Source: Streptomyces sp. Alt3 (GTDB lineage Bacteria > Actinomycetota > Actinomycetes > Streptomycetales > Streptomycetaceae). From it: a stretch of DNA of 64,000 bases. How positions within the stretch are numbered: position 1 is the stretch's first letter; each line of letters starts with the position of its first letter. Made by a program: the position numbers and the translations under genes. Location of the stretch: the NCBI RefSeq assembly GCF_030719215.1, contig NZ_CP120983.1, forward strand, positions 7,502,001 through 7,566,000, read 5' to 3'. Shown here one piece after another: positions 34,835 through 43,682 of this stretch. The notes beneath the pieces are model-generated. The model was not told where the DNA came from. It saw only the letters and a list, made by a program, of their open reading frames with translations, and did no database searches.

Positions 34835-35530
34835 GTGGGAACCGTGCATGCCGGAGAGGCGCCCGGCCCTGCCCCGGGTGCTGTGGTGGCTTCGGCCGCC
34901 GACGGTGACCCGGCAGGTGAAGGGCCCCGCCTCGGGCGTCCTCCGCTGACCGAACGCCGCAAGGCCGCGACCCGGCTGGAGATCGCCCGGGAGGCCGTAC
35001 GCCTCTTCGCCGACCGTGGTGTGGCCGCGACGACCGCCGACGACATCGCGGTGGCCGCGGGAATCTCGCAGCGGACCCTGTGGCGCTACACCTCGTCGAA
35101 GGAGCTCTGCGTCCGCCCGCTGCTGAGCTACGCGCTGGATTTCGTCACCGCGCTGATGCGGTCGTGGCCGCGCGACCGGCCACTGGCGGAGGCCGTCGCG
35201 GGCACGCCGTCGTCGCTCGCCGACACCGCGGCGGTCCCTGACGCGGAGGCCCTGCGCGACCTGGTCCGGCTCACCCGTACCGAGCCCGGACTGCGCGCCG
35301 TTTGGCTCCAGGTGCACCACGACGCGGAGCTGGTCTTCGCCGAGGTCATCGCCGGGCGGGCCGGCCACGGGCCCGACGATCTCGAACCACGGGTGCAGGC
35401 GACCCTCCTCAACGGCACGCTCCGCATCGCGGTCGAGCAGTGGGCGTGGAGTGCGGACCCGAGCCCCGACACCCTGACCCGTACCGTCCACAGGGCGCTC
35501 GACATCGCCCGGTCGGGGCTGTCCGACTGA
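34835..35530 (+). CDS. TetR/AcrR-family transcriptional regulator
   Basis: 231 residues. After a 35-residue Ala/Gly/Pro-rich extension the DNA-binding domain is clear: RLEIAREAVRLFADRG, TTADDIAVAAGISQRTLWRYTSSKE. The C-terminal ligand domain is helical and variable. GTG 34835 is the first in-frame start; later starts near residue 17 cannot be excluded. Divergently arranged with the SDR gene, so local repression with autoregulation is expected. Ligand unknown. Confidence 0.88.
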   Translation: MGTVHAGEAPGPAPGAVVASAADGDPAGEGPRLGRPPLTERRKAATRLEIAREAVRLFADRGVAATTADDIAVAAGISQRTLWRYTSSKELCVRPLLSYALDFVTALMRSWPRDRPLAEAVAGTPSSLADTAAVPDAEALRDLVRLTRTEPGLRAVWLQVHHDAELVFAEVIAGRAGHGPDDLEPRVQATLLNGTLRIAVEQWAWSADPSPDTLTRTVHRALDIARSGLSD

Positions 35531-35598
35531 CGGCCGCGTCCACGCGGGTCCGGCGGCCGGTGACGTGTCCGGTCGTGCCGCTCGTCGTTGACCAGGGC

Positions 35599-36051
35599 AT
35601 GAACCTTCGGACCGCGTCCCTCGCGCTCGTCGCCCTGCTGAGTACGGCCGGGTGTGTCTCCGTCCAGTCCGAGGTGCGGAGGCCTGCCCCCGTGGTCTCC
35701 GGGCGTCCGGGCAATGCCCCGGCCGTGCAGGCGTCCACGCCGCCCGCCGCGCCGCCCGCCGTCCACGACGCCCTGGGGAAGGCGGAAGAGGAGCCGGAGC
35801 GCGCCGACGGCAGGAAGCGGAAGAAGGGGACGGGTGCCCCTGCCGGGGCGACGGTCGCGGAGCCGCCGCCCCGCGCGGAGCCCCGCAACCAGCCGCGACA
35901 GGTGATTCCCGCCCGCCCCGAGCCGCCGCGCCACGCAGCCGTGCCCCGCAGGCCCCGGCAGACCTATGACATGCGCACGGTCTGCGCGACGGGTCAGGGA
36001 GTCGCGTCCTCCGAGGTCGTCGACCTGTGCCGGACCACGTACGGCCGCTGA
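35599..36051 (+). CDS. Small Pro/Arg-rich lipoprotein, unknown function
   Basis: 150 residues. Lipoprotein signal with lipobox LSTAGC (Cys19). The mature region is low-complexity, rich in Pro, Ala, Arg and Glu (for example RADGRKRKKG). It ends with a compact conserved-looking segment, TYDMRTVCATGQGVASSEVV, followed by DLCRTTYGR with two Cys. Not recognised beyond this. Starts 68 bp after the TetR gene in the same direction. Confidence 0.65.
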   Translation: MNLRTASLALVALLSTAGCVSVQSEVRRPAPVVSGRPGNAPAVQASTPPAAPPAVHDALGKAEEEPERADGRKRKKGTGAPAGATVAEPPPRAEPRNQPRQVIPARPEPPRHAAVPRRPRQTYDMRTVCATGQGVASSEVVDLCRTTYGR

Positions 36052-36141
36052 CGACGCGAAGTGCGCCCGCGCGCCTGCGAGGCATTTCGCGGCCGACCTC
36101 GGCCATTGGTCGGTGCTTGGCCCATAGGAACGAGTATCTGG

Positions 36142-36156
36142 TGTGCCAATGGCACA
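36142..36156. promoter_or_regulatory. Perfect operator-like palindrome TGTGCCA-A-TGGCACA
   Basis: Seven-base arms around a single A, 109 nt upstream of the FUSC-type gene start and within its promoter region (36052-36264). The regulator is unknown. Confidence 0.5.
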
Positions 36157-36264
36157 GCCCTGTGGTCGTCTGTTGAGCCAGAGGTCGGCACCGTGGTGTG
36201 ATGGCGCGGTCGATGGCGCTGCGGATTCCGCGGCGCCCTTTTGCGTGTGAAGGGGCGGGAAGCT

Positions 36265-37776
36265 GTGCTGAAGAGGGCGTTCGTGGCACCGGATCCGGGG
36301 CGGTTGCGGCTGCGCCACGCGACCAGGGCCGTCCTCGGTATCGGGCTGGCCGTGGTCGTCTGCGGGCTGGCCGGGCACTCGCTCGTCGGGGCCGTCACCG
36401 GCGGTCTCGCGGCGCTGTTGGCCCTGTTCACCGTGACCGACCCCACCGTGCGCGGGCAGGTGGTCACGACCGCGCTCCTGCCCGTGGTGGGGCTCCCCGT
36501 CCTCGCCCTGGCCGCTGTGCTGCACGACCTTCCCGTGGCCCGCGATCTGGCCTTCCTCGCGGTCATGGGCGCGGGCGTGTACGCCAGGCGGTGGGGACCG
36601 CGCGGGCACTCGCTCGGAGTGTTCGCGTTCATGGCGTTCTTCATCACGCAGTTCCTCCACACACTGCCGGGCCAGCTGCCCGAGCTGTACGCCGCCGTCC
36701 TGCTCTCCCTGCTCGTCGCCTCCGTCGTCCGCTTCGGGCTCTGGTGCTACGAGCGACGGCTGCCCGCGGCCCCCGTCCTCGCACCGGTGGCCGCGCGGGG
36801 GCTGGCCCGGGCGACCACCCGACAGGCTGTCCAGGCGACGGTCGGTGGGGCCCTGGCACTGCTCGCGGGCCAGTTCCTCTCCGGGGAACGCTGGTACTGG
36901 GCCGTGGGTGCCACCTGGTGGGTCTTCGTCAACACCACGTCGCGCGGCGAGACCCTGGTCCGGAGTTTCCGCCGCGTGCTGGGGACGCTGGCGGGCATCC
37001 CCGTGGGACTGCTCGTCATCGCGCCGCTGCACGGCTCGGCCCTGCCCTCCGCGGTCCTGGTGGCGCTAGGCGTCTTCGGGATCTTCTACACCGCCGCCGT
37101 CTCGTACACCTGGATGATGTTCTCCGTGACGGTCCTGGCGGGGACGCTCTACGGGCTGCTCGGCGTCCTCGACCCGGCGTTGCTCGCGCTGCGCCTCGTG
37201 GAGACCGGCGTCGGGGCGCTCGGTGCGACGGTGGCGGTGCTGCTCGTCCTGCCGGTCACGACCCACGCCACGACGGACGCCTGGATCCAGCGCGCCCTTC
37301 GCTGCGTGCACGCCTGCACCGCCGAGGCCGCCGCGCGGCTCGCGGGCTCGGCGACCGCCGACCCCGCTCCCCGTGTCGCCGAGCTGGAGGCGCTCCTCGG
37401 GCGGGTACGGCTGTCGCTCGGCCCGCTCGTACATCCGCTGAGCCCGTTCCGTGCCCGCAGGGCCCGGGCCGGGCAGGTGCTCGCGCTGCTCGACGTCTGC
37501 GTACGGGAGGTCCGCGGGCTGGCCTCCGTCGCGGCGGACCCGGAGGCGTCGCACGACGCCCGGCTGGCCGCTGCCTGCTGGCGGGTGGAGGCGTCGGTGG
37601 AGACGCTGACGTCGCGGGTACGGAGGTACCGTGCCGCGGACGCCGTCGACGGAGTCCTTCCGCCGGCCCATGTCGCCGAACCCGCGCTGGCCCATCTGCA
37701 CAGCCTGGAAAGGGCGCTCGCGGAGCTCGCCGCGCCACTCCACAGCTCCCCGCGCTCTCCGCTGGTCGGCGCCTGA
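36265..37776 (+). CDS. FUSC-family membrane protein (aromatic acid/toxin efflux-like)
   Basis: 503 residues from GTG 36265 (AAGGGG 9 nt upstream; the frame is open from 36241). Two membrane bundles of about five or six helices each cover roughly residues 18-155 and 190-335. The second carries the FUSC-type RSFRRVLGTLAGIPVGLL. A long cytoplasmic helical C-terminus follows, with Arg/Ala-rich segments. The relatives YccS, AaeB and aluminium-activated malate transporters export aromatic acids or other anions. No partner adaptor protein is adjacent, so a single-membrane efflux role is inferred. Confidence 0.8.
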   Translation: MLKRAFVAPDPGRLRLRHATRAVLGIGLAVVVCGLAGHSLVGAVTGGLAALLALFTVTDPTVRGQVVTTALLPVVGLPVLALAAVLHDLPVARDLAFLAVMGAGVYARRWGPRGHSLGVFAFMAFFITQFLHTLPGQLPELYAAVLLSLLVASVVRFGLWCYERRLPAAPVLAPVAARGLARATTRQAVQATVGGALALLAGQFLSGERWYWAVGATWWVFVNTTSRGETLVRSFRRVLGTLAGIPVGLLVIAPLHGSALPSAVLVALGVFGIFYTAAVSYTWMMFSVTVLAGTLYGLLGVLDPALLALRLVETGVGALGATVAVLLVLPVTTHATTDAWIQRALRCVHACTAEAAARLAGSATADPAPRVAELEALLGRVRLSLGPLVHPLSPFRARRARAGQVLALLDVCVREVRGLASVAADPEASHDARLAAACWRVEASVETLTSRVRRYRAADAVDGVLPPAHVAEPALAHLHSLERALAELAAPLHSSPRSPLVGA

Positions 37777-37867
37777 CCCCGGTCGCCCGTTTCCGGTCCG
37801 GACCGGAAACCGCTGCCTGCTACCGTCGGCCGGGAAGATCGGGACGGACGTGAAGAGGGGTAGCGCG

Positions 37868-38938
37868 ATGAGCGCCGACCACGTACAGCGGGCATTCATA
37901 GGATCGTTCACGTCGGCGGGCGGCCGCGGCGTCACCGCCGCCGAGGTCGACCGGGACACAGGCGCGCTGTCCGTTCTCGTGTCCACGGACGCCGTGCCCG
38001 ATCCGTCCTTCCTCGCGGTCGGCCGTGCTCCGGGAACGGACGGCACCGTGCTCTACGCGGTGAGTGAGACCTCGGACGGCGCCGTCGCGGCGTTCGGCGT
38101 GGACGACGACGGCACACCGCGGCTGATCGGCGAGGCGCGGCCGGTCGACGGGAGCAGCCCCACCCATCTCGCCCTCGCCGCGGGACACCTGCTCACGGCC
38201 AACTACGGCTCCGGCGGTGTCACCGTGCTGCCCGTGCGGGACGACGGTTCCCCCGGTCCGGCCGTCGGCCTGCTGGTGCACGAGGGCCGCGGCCCCGACG
38301 AGGGGCGCCAGTCGGGCCCGCACGCGCACCAGGTCCTGGCCGACCCCTCGGGGAAGTGGGTGCTGAGCGTGGACCTCGGTACGGACTCCGTGCGCGTCTG
38401 CGCCCTCGACCCCGGCACCGGCTCCCTGCGTCTGCACGCCGAGACGGCCCTGCGGCCGGGCACCGGGCCACGTCATCTCGCCTTTCACCCCGCCGGGGGA
38501 CACCTGTACGTCCTGAACGAGCTGGAGCCGACCGTCACCGTGTGCCGCTGGGACGCCGCGGAGGGCGTCCTCGAACCGCTCGGCGAGACGCAGGTGCTGC
38601 CGCACGACCACGACGAGGGCGGTGCGGGGCGTACGTACCCGTCCGAGGTGGTGGTCTCGCACGACGGCCGGTTCCTGTGGACCGCCAATCGCGGGCACGA
38701 CAGCATCTCGGTCCTGACCCTCGACGAGACGGCCGAGAAGCCCGTCCTGGCGGCGGCGGTGGGCTGCGGCGGACGCTGGCCCCGCGACCTCACCCTCGAC
38801 CCCACCGGCCAGTGGCTGTACGCCGCCAACGAGCACTCCGGGAACGTCAGCTGGTTCGCCGTGGACGCGGAGACGGGCATCCCGGTCCATGCGGGATCCG
38901 TCGAGGTCCCGGCCGCCTCCTGCGTGGTCTTCGCCTGA
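37868..38938 (+). CDS. Lactonase-family seven-bladed propeller (YbhE/6-phosphogluconolactonase-like)
   Basis: 356 residues, no signal peptide. Blade motifs repeat through the chain: FIGSFTSAGGRGVTAAEVD, PTHLALAAGHLLTANYGSG, GPHAHQVLADPSGKWVLSVD, GPRHLAFHPAGGHLYVLNEL, PSEVVVSHDGRFLWTANRG. Relatives hydrolyse 6-phosphogluconolactone or muconolactone-type lactones. Start ATG 37868 with AAGAGGGG upstream. Monocistronic, ending in a very strong shared terminator. Confidence 0.85.
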   Translation: MSADHVQRAFIGSFTSAGGRGVTAAEVDRDTGALSVLVSTDAVPDPSFLAVGRAPGTDGTVLYAVSETSDGAVAAFGVDDDGTPRLIGEARPVDGSSPTHLALAAGHLLTANYGSGGVTVLPVRDDGSPGPAVGLLVHEGRGPDEGRQSGPHAHQVLADPSGKWVLSVDLGTDSVRVCALDPGTGSLRLHAETALRPGTGPRHLAFHPAGGHLYVLNELEPTVTVCRWDAAEGVLEPLGETQVLPHDHDEGGAGRTYPSEVVVSHDGRFLWTANRGHDSISVLTLDETAEKPVLAAAVGCGGRWPRDLTLDPTGQWLYAANEHSGNVSWFAVDAETGIPVHAGSVEVPAASCVVFA

Positions 38939-38963
38939 CGGTCTCCGCAACGCGACCGGGCGC

Positions 38964-39024
38964 AGCCGTACGACGACGGGGCACGGACAGGCAGAACCTG
39001 TCCGTGCCCCGTCGTCGTACGGCT
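38964..39024. terminator. Perfect 28-bp bidirectional terminator hairpin
   Basis: Arms 38964-38991 and 38997-39024 are exactly complementary over 28 bp around CAGAA. It separates the convergent lactonase and chelatase-like genes, 25 bp and 13 bp from their stop codons. Confidence 0.92.
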
Positions 39025-39037
39025 ACTGCGGCGCGCG

Positions 39038-39961
39038 TCAGTGCGCCTGGGCCCCCTGCGGCGTCGCCGGGGTGATCCCCAGGGTCGTCGCGTACAGCGA
39101 GAGGACGAGCTTGCCGATGGCCGGGTAGGCGCCGAGCGGCTCGGCGGTCGCGCAGCCGGCCTCCTTGGCCGCGGCGTCCAGCAGCCCCGCGTCGATCTCG
39201 GGGCCCACCAGGTACGGCGCGAGCGCGAGCTGCGCGGAGCCCGAGTTCTGCAACTGTGCCGCGATGGAGGCGACCGAACCCTCCACGTCCAGGGCCGCGG
39301 CCATCACCGGCACGGCGAGGCGGGCTGCCAGCAGCATTCCGGTGATCCCGGCGGCCTGTACGGCCTCCTCGCCGCCCACCGTGGCCAGCACGATGCCGTC
39401 GGCGGCGGTGGCCACGGTGAAGAGCCTCGCGCGGTCGGCGCGGGCCAGGCCGGCCTCCGAGAGGCGCACGTGCAGTGCCTCGGCGAGCAGCGGGTGCGGA
39501 CCCAGCACATCGGTCAGCTCGGCCTGTGTGCCGCTGTCCATGACCGCCTGCCGTATGCGCCGGATCATGGCGCTGTCCGGGCCGGCGAGCAGCGGCACCA
39601 CGACGGCGGACGGGCCCGAGGGCTCGGGGACCTCACGGCCCGCGGCGGTGGCCTGCTCGTAGCGCGCGGTGCGCTCGGCGGCGGCATGGGTGAGTACGGA
39701 GGCAAGGGTGGGATATTCGGCGTCGTCGCCGTCTAGGTAACCGATCTGCGCGTTCAGGCCGGGCAGCTCGGAACGGGCGATGCTGATGACTTCCTCGGCC
39801 AGGCTGCGCGAGGCCGGGGAAGGAGTACCGGGAAGGGCGAGAACGAGCGCGGCAGCGCCCTCAGGTGCGACCACGGGCTCCGGGCGGCGGTGCCGTCCGG
39901 ACTGGCGAGGTCGCGGCATTCGTACAGGCAGGCCGGAAGCGGGCCCAGTGGGGGTGCTCAT
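39038..39961 (-). CDS. Sirohydrochlorin chelatase (CbiX-like) family protein
   Basis: 307 residues. Tandem chelatase-type alpha/beta domains: ALVLALPGTPSPASRSLAEE, VVVPLLAGPDSAMIRRIRQ, DVLGPHPLLAEALHVRL and LALAPYLVGPEIDAGLLD. The family inserts iron or cobalt into sirohydrochlorin for siroheme or cobalamin. However, the usual metal-binding His at the first site (a segment usually reading like AHGS) is here ALPGTPS, so activity on porphyrinoids is doubtful. The second domain has only partial matches. Its neighbours have no siroheme genes. Confidence 0.7.
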   Translation of the reverse strand: MSTPTGPASGLPVRMPRPRQSGRHRRPEPVVAPEGAAALVLALPGTPSPASRSLAEEVISIARSELPGLNAQIGYLDGDDAEYPTLASVLTHAAAERTARYEQATAAGREVPEPSGPSAVVVPLLAGPDSAMIRRIRQAVMDSGTQAELTDVLGPHPLLAEALHVRLSEAGLARADRARLFTVATAADGIVLATVGGEEAVQAAGITGMLLAARLAVPVMAAALDVEGSVASIAAQLQNSGSAQLALAPYLVGPEIDAGLLDAAAKEAGCATAEPLGAYPAIGKLVLSLYATTLGITPATPQGAQAH

Positions 39962-40099
39962 GGCGCCGCATGCTACTGGTTTTGGGTGCCCCTCTGTTCG
40001 GGGAGGGGGCGGTCAGGCGTTATCTGTCCGTATATGTCTGTTGAGCGGCATAGCGGGTGACTGACCTGCTCTGTCCCGACAGTCGATCGGTCGAATCGC

Positions 40100-41092
40100 C
40101 TACGTTACTCCCGGTACGAACAGCAGGGACGGGTGGGGCGGCAGTCGCAGCCCCGGTCCGGCGAGGCTCCGGGCGATCTCCAGGGCACCGTGCAGCGGGT
40201 CGCCCTCCGCCGGGACCACGCGCGCCTGCGGAACCTGCCGGGCCAGCTCCCTGTGCAACGGCCCGAGAAGGGGCTCGCCCATGCGGAACAGCCCACCGGT
40301 CAGAGCGATTTCGTAACCGCCGGGACGGGATCCTGCGGGGCGGGGACACACCGCGGCCGCCGCCTCGGCGACATGCGCCGCGGCCTCCCGCAGGATCCGC
40401 GCCGCGACCTCGTCCTCGGCGGCGCAGGCCCCGACCTCGGGGGCGAAGGAGGCCAGCAGTGCGGGACGGTCCGTGCGCGGATAGAGGAGGCCCGGCAGCC
40501 CGGTGGCCGGACCGTGGACCGCCTCGAGCCGGGCCAGCAGCGCCGGTGAACCACCGCGCCGTCCGTCGTGGGCCCGCATCGCGGCATCGAGTCCGGCCCG
40601 GCCGATCCAGGCGCCGCCACCGCTGTCCCCCAGGAGATGGCCCCAGCCGTCCGCCCTGCGCCACGACGTCAGGTCGGTGCCGAGCGCGATCATGCCCGTG
40701 CCGCCCGCGACGACCGCGCCGGGCCGCCCGCCCAGGGCTCCGGCGTAGGCGGTCACGGCGTCGGCGGCGAGCGCGATACGCCGTACACCCAGGGAGCCGG
40801 CGAGGGCCTGCGGCAGCGTGGACCGCAACTGGTCGCCGAGGGTCGCCATTCCGGCCGCTCCGACGGCCGCGGCGGCGACTGCCGCCCCGGGGCCCGCCTG
40901 TTCCAGCAGCCTGCCGACGGCGGGCAGCACCTGCTCCAGCAGATGACCGGCGTCGATGCCGTCCGCACCCGTCCGTACCGGCTCGGCGCAGACGGTGGTG
41001 AAGGCCGCGCGTCCAGTGTCCGCCGGTGCGAGGGCCACGCGAAGCCCGGAGCCGCCCGAGTCGACGCCGAGGACGAACCCGCCGGCGCTCAC
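40100..41092 (-). CDS. BadF/BadG-type ATPase, N-acetylglucosamine kinase-like
   Basis: 330 residues, ASKHA fold. Phosphate-1 GVDSGGSGLRVAL at the N-terminus, VAGGTGMIALGTD for the second phosphate loop, and GDSGGGAWIGRAGLDAAMR, typical of N-acetylglucosamine kinases rather than CoA-dehydratase activators (no CxC cluster). It likely phosphorylates GlcNAc, glucosamine or muramic-acid-type sugars in the cytoplasm. GTG 41092. Minus strand, 138 bp upstream of the chelatase-like gene; no sugar transporter is adjacent. Confidence 0.82.
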   Translation of the reverse strand: MSAGGFVLGVDSGGSGLRVALAPADTGRAAFTTVCAEPVRTGADGIDAGHLLEQVLPAVGRLLEQAGPGAAVAAAAVGAAGMATLGDQLRSTLPQALAGSLGVRRIALAADAVTAYAGALGGRPGAVVAGGTGMIALGTDLTSWRRADGWGHLLGDSGGGAWIGRAGLDAAMRAHDGRRGGSPALLARLEAVHGPATGLPGLLYPRTDRPALLASFAPEVGACAAEDEVAARILREAAAHVAEAAAAVCPRPAGSRPGGYEIALTGGLFRMGEPLLGPLHRELARQVPQARVVPAEGDPLHGALEIARSLAGPGLRLPPHPSLLFVPGVT

Positions 41093-41279
41093 GGCAGTCG
41101 CCGCCGTGCTCGGTCACCGCACGTCACGGACACCGCTGTCGGTGGACGAATGCCTGCGCGCCTCATGCATGCTCTCCGGGGGAGTGGAGGACTGACGACG
41201 ACCGGCACCCTACCGTCGGGTGCCACCCCGTCGGGCCGCATGATCACCCGGAGCCGTGTGGGCCGGTAGAGTGACGGTT

Positions 41280-41957
41280 GTGGCAGCGCGACCGTTGAAC
41301 GAACTTGTGGAGCCCGGCTGGGCGAAGGCGTTGGAGCCCGTGGCGGGCCGCATCGCCGAGATGGGCAATTTCCTCCGTGCCGAGATCGGAGCGGGCCGCA
41401 CCTATCTTCCTGCGGGGAAGAACGTGCTGCGCGCCTTCCAGCAGCCCTTCGACGACGTACGTGTCCTGATCGTGGGTCAGGACCCCTACCCGACGCCGGG
41501 GATGGCCATCGGACTCAGTTTCGCGGTGGCGCCCGATGTCCGGCGTCTGCCGGGCAGCCTGGAGAACATCTTCAGGGAACTGCACTCCGACCTCGGTCTT
41601 CCCCGGCCGTCCAACGGGGACCTGACGCCGTGGACGCAGCAGGGGGTGCTCCTGCTCAACAGGGCGCTGACCACGGCGCCGGGCAAACCCGCCGCTCACC
41701 GCGGCAAGGGCTGGGAGGAAGTGACCGAACAGGCGATCCGGGCCCTGGCCGCACGGGGCAAGCCCATGGTGTCCGTGCTGTGGGGGCGGGACGCCCGCAA
41801 CGTCCGGCCGCTCCTCGGTGACCTGCCCGCGGTCGAGTCTGCCCACCCGTCCCCGATGTCGGCGGACCGGGGCTTCTTCGGATCGCGCCCCTTCAGCCGC
41901 ACCAACGATCACCTGGAGCGTGCCGGGGAGAAGCCGGTGGACTGGCGTCTGCCGTGA
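41280..41957 (+). CDS. ung: Uracil-DNA glycosylase, family 1
   Basis: Removes uracil from DNA as the first step of base excision repair. 225 residues. Motif A GQDPYP at 66-71 with catalytic Asp68; LLLNRALTTAPGKPAAH; VLWGRDAR; motif B HPSPMSADRGFFGSRPF with the catalytic His near 188. All essential residues are present. GTG 41280 is chosen: TAGAGT lies 7 nt ahead, consistent with a leaderless transcript; a GTG at 41271 is the alternative. Monocistronic with a downstream hairpin. Confidence 0.95.
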   Translation: MAARPLNELVEPGWAKALEPVAGRIAEMGNFLRAEIGAGRTYLPAGKNVLRAFQQPFDDVRVLIVGQDPYPTPGMAIGLSFAVAPDVRRLPGSLENIFRELHSDLGLPRPSNGDLTPWTQQGVLLLNRALTTAPGKPAAHRGKGWEEVTEQAIRALAARGKPMVSVLWGRDARNVRPLLGDLPAVESAHPSPMSADRGFFGSRPFSRTNDHLERAGEKPVDWRLP

Positions 41958-42089
41958 GCGGTGCCGCGGGGAAGGGCGCACACGCCGGGTTCCCGGCCCG
42001 GCGCCTCGCATAGGTTCCCGTTCCGGGGGCAGGAGACCCTTCGACCCGAGCTCCTGAGGCACACCCCCCCCGTGTCTCCGCGAGCACCC

Positions 42090-42121
42090 GGCCCCATCGG
42101 CATCCCCCTGCCGGTGGGGCC
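42090..42121 (+). terminator. 12-bp hairpin downstream of ung
   Basis: GGCCCCATCGGC (42090-42101) pairs with GCCGGTGGGGCC (42110-42121), with one U-G wobble in the plus-strand RNA, followed by TTCTCTTC. Probable terminator, although 132 nt beyond the stop codon. Confidence 0.5.
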
Positions 42122-42336
42122 GTTCTCTTCTCCGCCGGTGCGAAGACCCGGGAGCCGCGGGCAGGGCCCGGAGCCCGTACGGGTGGCGCCCCGGCCGTGT
42201 GTAGCCCGGACGCGGGACACCGCTTCGACGGGTCGCCCCCGCCGGGCGGCGCGGCTGTTAGCGTCCCCACTCCACCGGACCTGCCGGGCCGGCCGCAGCC
42301 GTCGCCGCGGCAGAAGCAGCAGAGGAGTGGTGTCCC
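42122..42336. other. Intergenic region before saccharopine dehydrogenase-like gene
   Basis: The whole gap from 41958 to 42336 has no gene I can support. It holds the hairpin above, a C-run at 42065-42071, and just before the next gene a GAGGAG ribosome site. No promoter could be assigned with confidence. Confidence 0.4.
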
Positions 42337-43557
42337 ATGCGTGTCCTCCTGGTCGGCGCAGGGGGCGTGGGTACGGCGATCACCCGGATCGCGGCCCGTC
42401 GCCCCTTCTTCGAGTACATGGCGGTCGCCGACTACGACGTGGCCCGTGCGGAGAGCGCCGTCGCGGCTCTCGCGGAGAGCGGTGCCCGTTTCGGCGCGCT
42501 CCGGCTGGACGCCTCGGATCCCGCAGCCGTGCGCGCCGCCCTCAAGGACCACCGGTGCGATGTGCTGCTCAACGCCACGGACCCCAGGTTCGTCATGCCC
42601 CTGTTCGAGGCGGCCCTCGCCCACGGCGTGCACTATCTCGACATGGCCATGTCCCTGTCCCGGCCGCACCCGACCCGCCCCTACGAGAAGTGCGGCGTCA
42701 AGCTCGGGGACGCGCAGTTCGAGCGCGCGGCCGACTGGGAGGCCGCCGGACGGCTCGCACTGGTCGGGATGGGCGTGGAGCCGGGCCTGTCGGACGTGTT
42801 CGCCCGGTACGCCTCCGACGAACTGTTCGACGAGATCGAGGAGATCGGGATCCGTGACGGCGCCGATCTGACGGTGGAGGGCTACGACTTCGCCCCGTCC
42901 TTCAGTATCTGGACGACCATCGAGGAGTGCCTGAACCCACCGGTCGTCTACGAGGAGGGCCGGGGCTGGTTCACCACCGAACCCTTCAGCGACCCGGAGG
43001 TCTTCGATTTCCCGGAGGGCATCGGGCCCGTCGAGTGCGTCAACGTCGAGCACGAGGAGGTGCTGCTCGTCCCGCGCCGGCTCGATGCCCGGCGCGTCAC
43101 GTTCAAGTACGGGCTGGGCGACGAGTTCATCGGGGTGCTGCGCACGCTGCACAAGCTGGGTCTCGACCGTACGGAACCCGTGTCCGTGAAGAGCGGTACC
43201 GGCAACGCCAGGGTCTCGCCCCGCGACGTGGTGGCGGCATGTCTGCCCGATCCGGCCGGGCTCGGTGAGCGCATGCACGGTAAGACGTGCGCGGGCACGT
43301 GGGTGAAGGGCGTCAAGGACGGGCGGCCCCGTGAGGTCTACCTGTACCACGTGGTCGACAACCAGTGGTCGATGCGCGAGTACGGCTCCCAGGCCGTGGT
43401 CTGGCAGACGGCGATCAACCCCGTCGCCGCCCTCGAACTCGTCGCGAGCGGTGCCTGGGGCGGCACCGGGGTACTGGGACCCGAGGCCATGCCACCCCGG
43501 CCGTTCCTCGACCTGCTGACCGAGTACGGCGCCCCGTGGGGCATGCGCGAGCAGTGA
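42337..43557 (+). CDS. Saccharopine dehydrogenase-like NAD(P)-dependent oxidoreductase
   Basis: 406 residues. N-terminal Rossmann motif VGAGGVGTAITRIAARR, then LLNATDPRFVMPLFEAAL, and the dimerisation/catalytic domain with GVEPGLSDVFARYASDELF and TFKYGLGDEFIGVLRTLHKL. It catalyses oxidoreduction of an amine adduct of the saccharopine/carboxynorspermidine type. Bacterial members act in lysine or polyamine metabolism, but this branch is uncharacterised. The next genes downstream are an amino acid permease and a universal stress protein, 125 bp away, so a link to amino acid or amine use is plausible. Confidence 0.85.
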   Translation: MRVLLVGAGGVGTAITRIAARRPFFEYMAVADYDVARAESAVAALAESGARFGALRLDASDPAAVRAALKDHRCDVLLNATDPRFVMPLFEAALAHGVHYLDMAMSLSRPHPTRPYEKCGVKLGDAQFERAADWEAAGRLALVGMGVEPGLSDVFARYASDELFDEIEEIGIRDGADLTVEGYDFAPSFSIWTTIEECLNPPVVYEEGRGWFTTEPFSDPEVFDFPEGIGPVECVNVEHEEVLLVPRRLDARRVTFKYGLGDEFIGVLRTLHKLGLDRTEPVSVKSGTGNARVSPRDVVAACLPDPAGLGERMHGKTCAGTWVKGVKDGRPREVYLYHVVDNQWSMREYGSQAVVWQTAINPVAALELVASGAWGGTGVLGPEAMPPRPFLDLLTEYGAPWGMREQ

Positions 43558-43635
43558 CGGGACCGGTGCGCACGAACGGCCCGGGACGGCCCGGCCGGAC
43601 GTGCGCGCCGGGAACGGCCTCCCTAGCATGTGGAA

Positions 43636-43646
43636 GGAAATATTCC
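43636..43646. promoter_or_regulatory. Small inverted repeat GGAA-ATA-TTCC before permease gene
   Basis: It lies at the predicted transcription start, just after a TAGCAT -10-like hexamer (43624-43629), in the 125-bp gap upstream of the APC permease. It is an isolated A/T-rich site in G/C-rich DNA. Confidence 0.35.
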
Positions 43647-43682
43647 GCCTTTACTTCAGGCCTGTGACCCGAGTGAGGGAGC

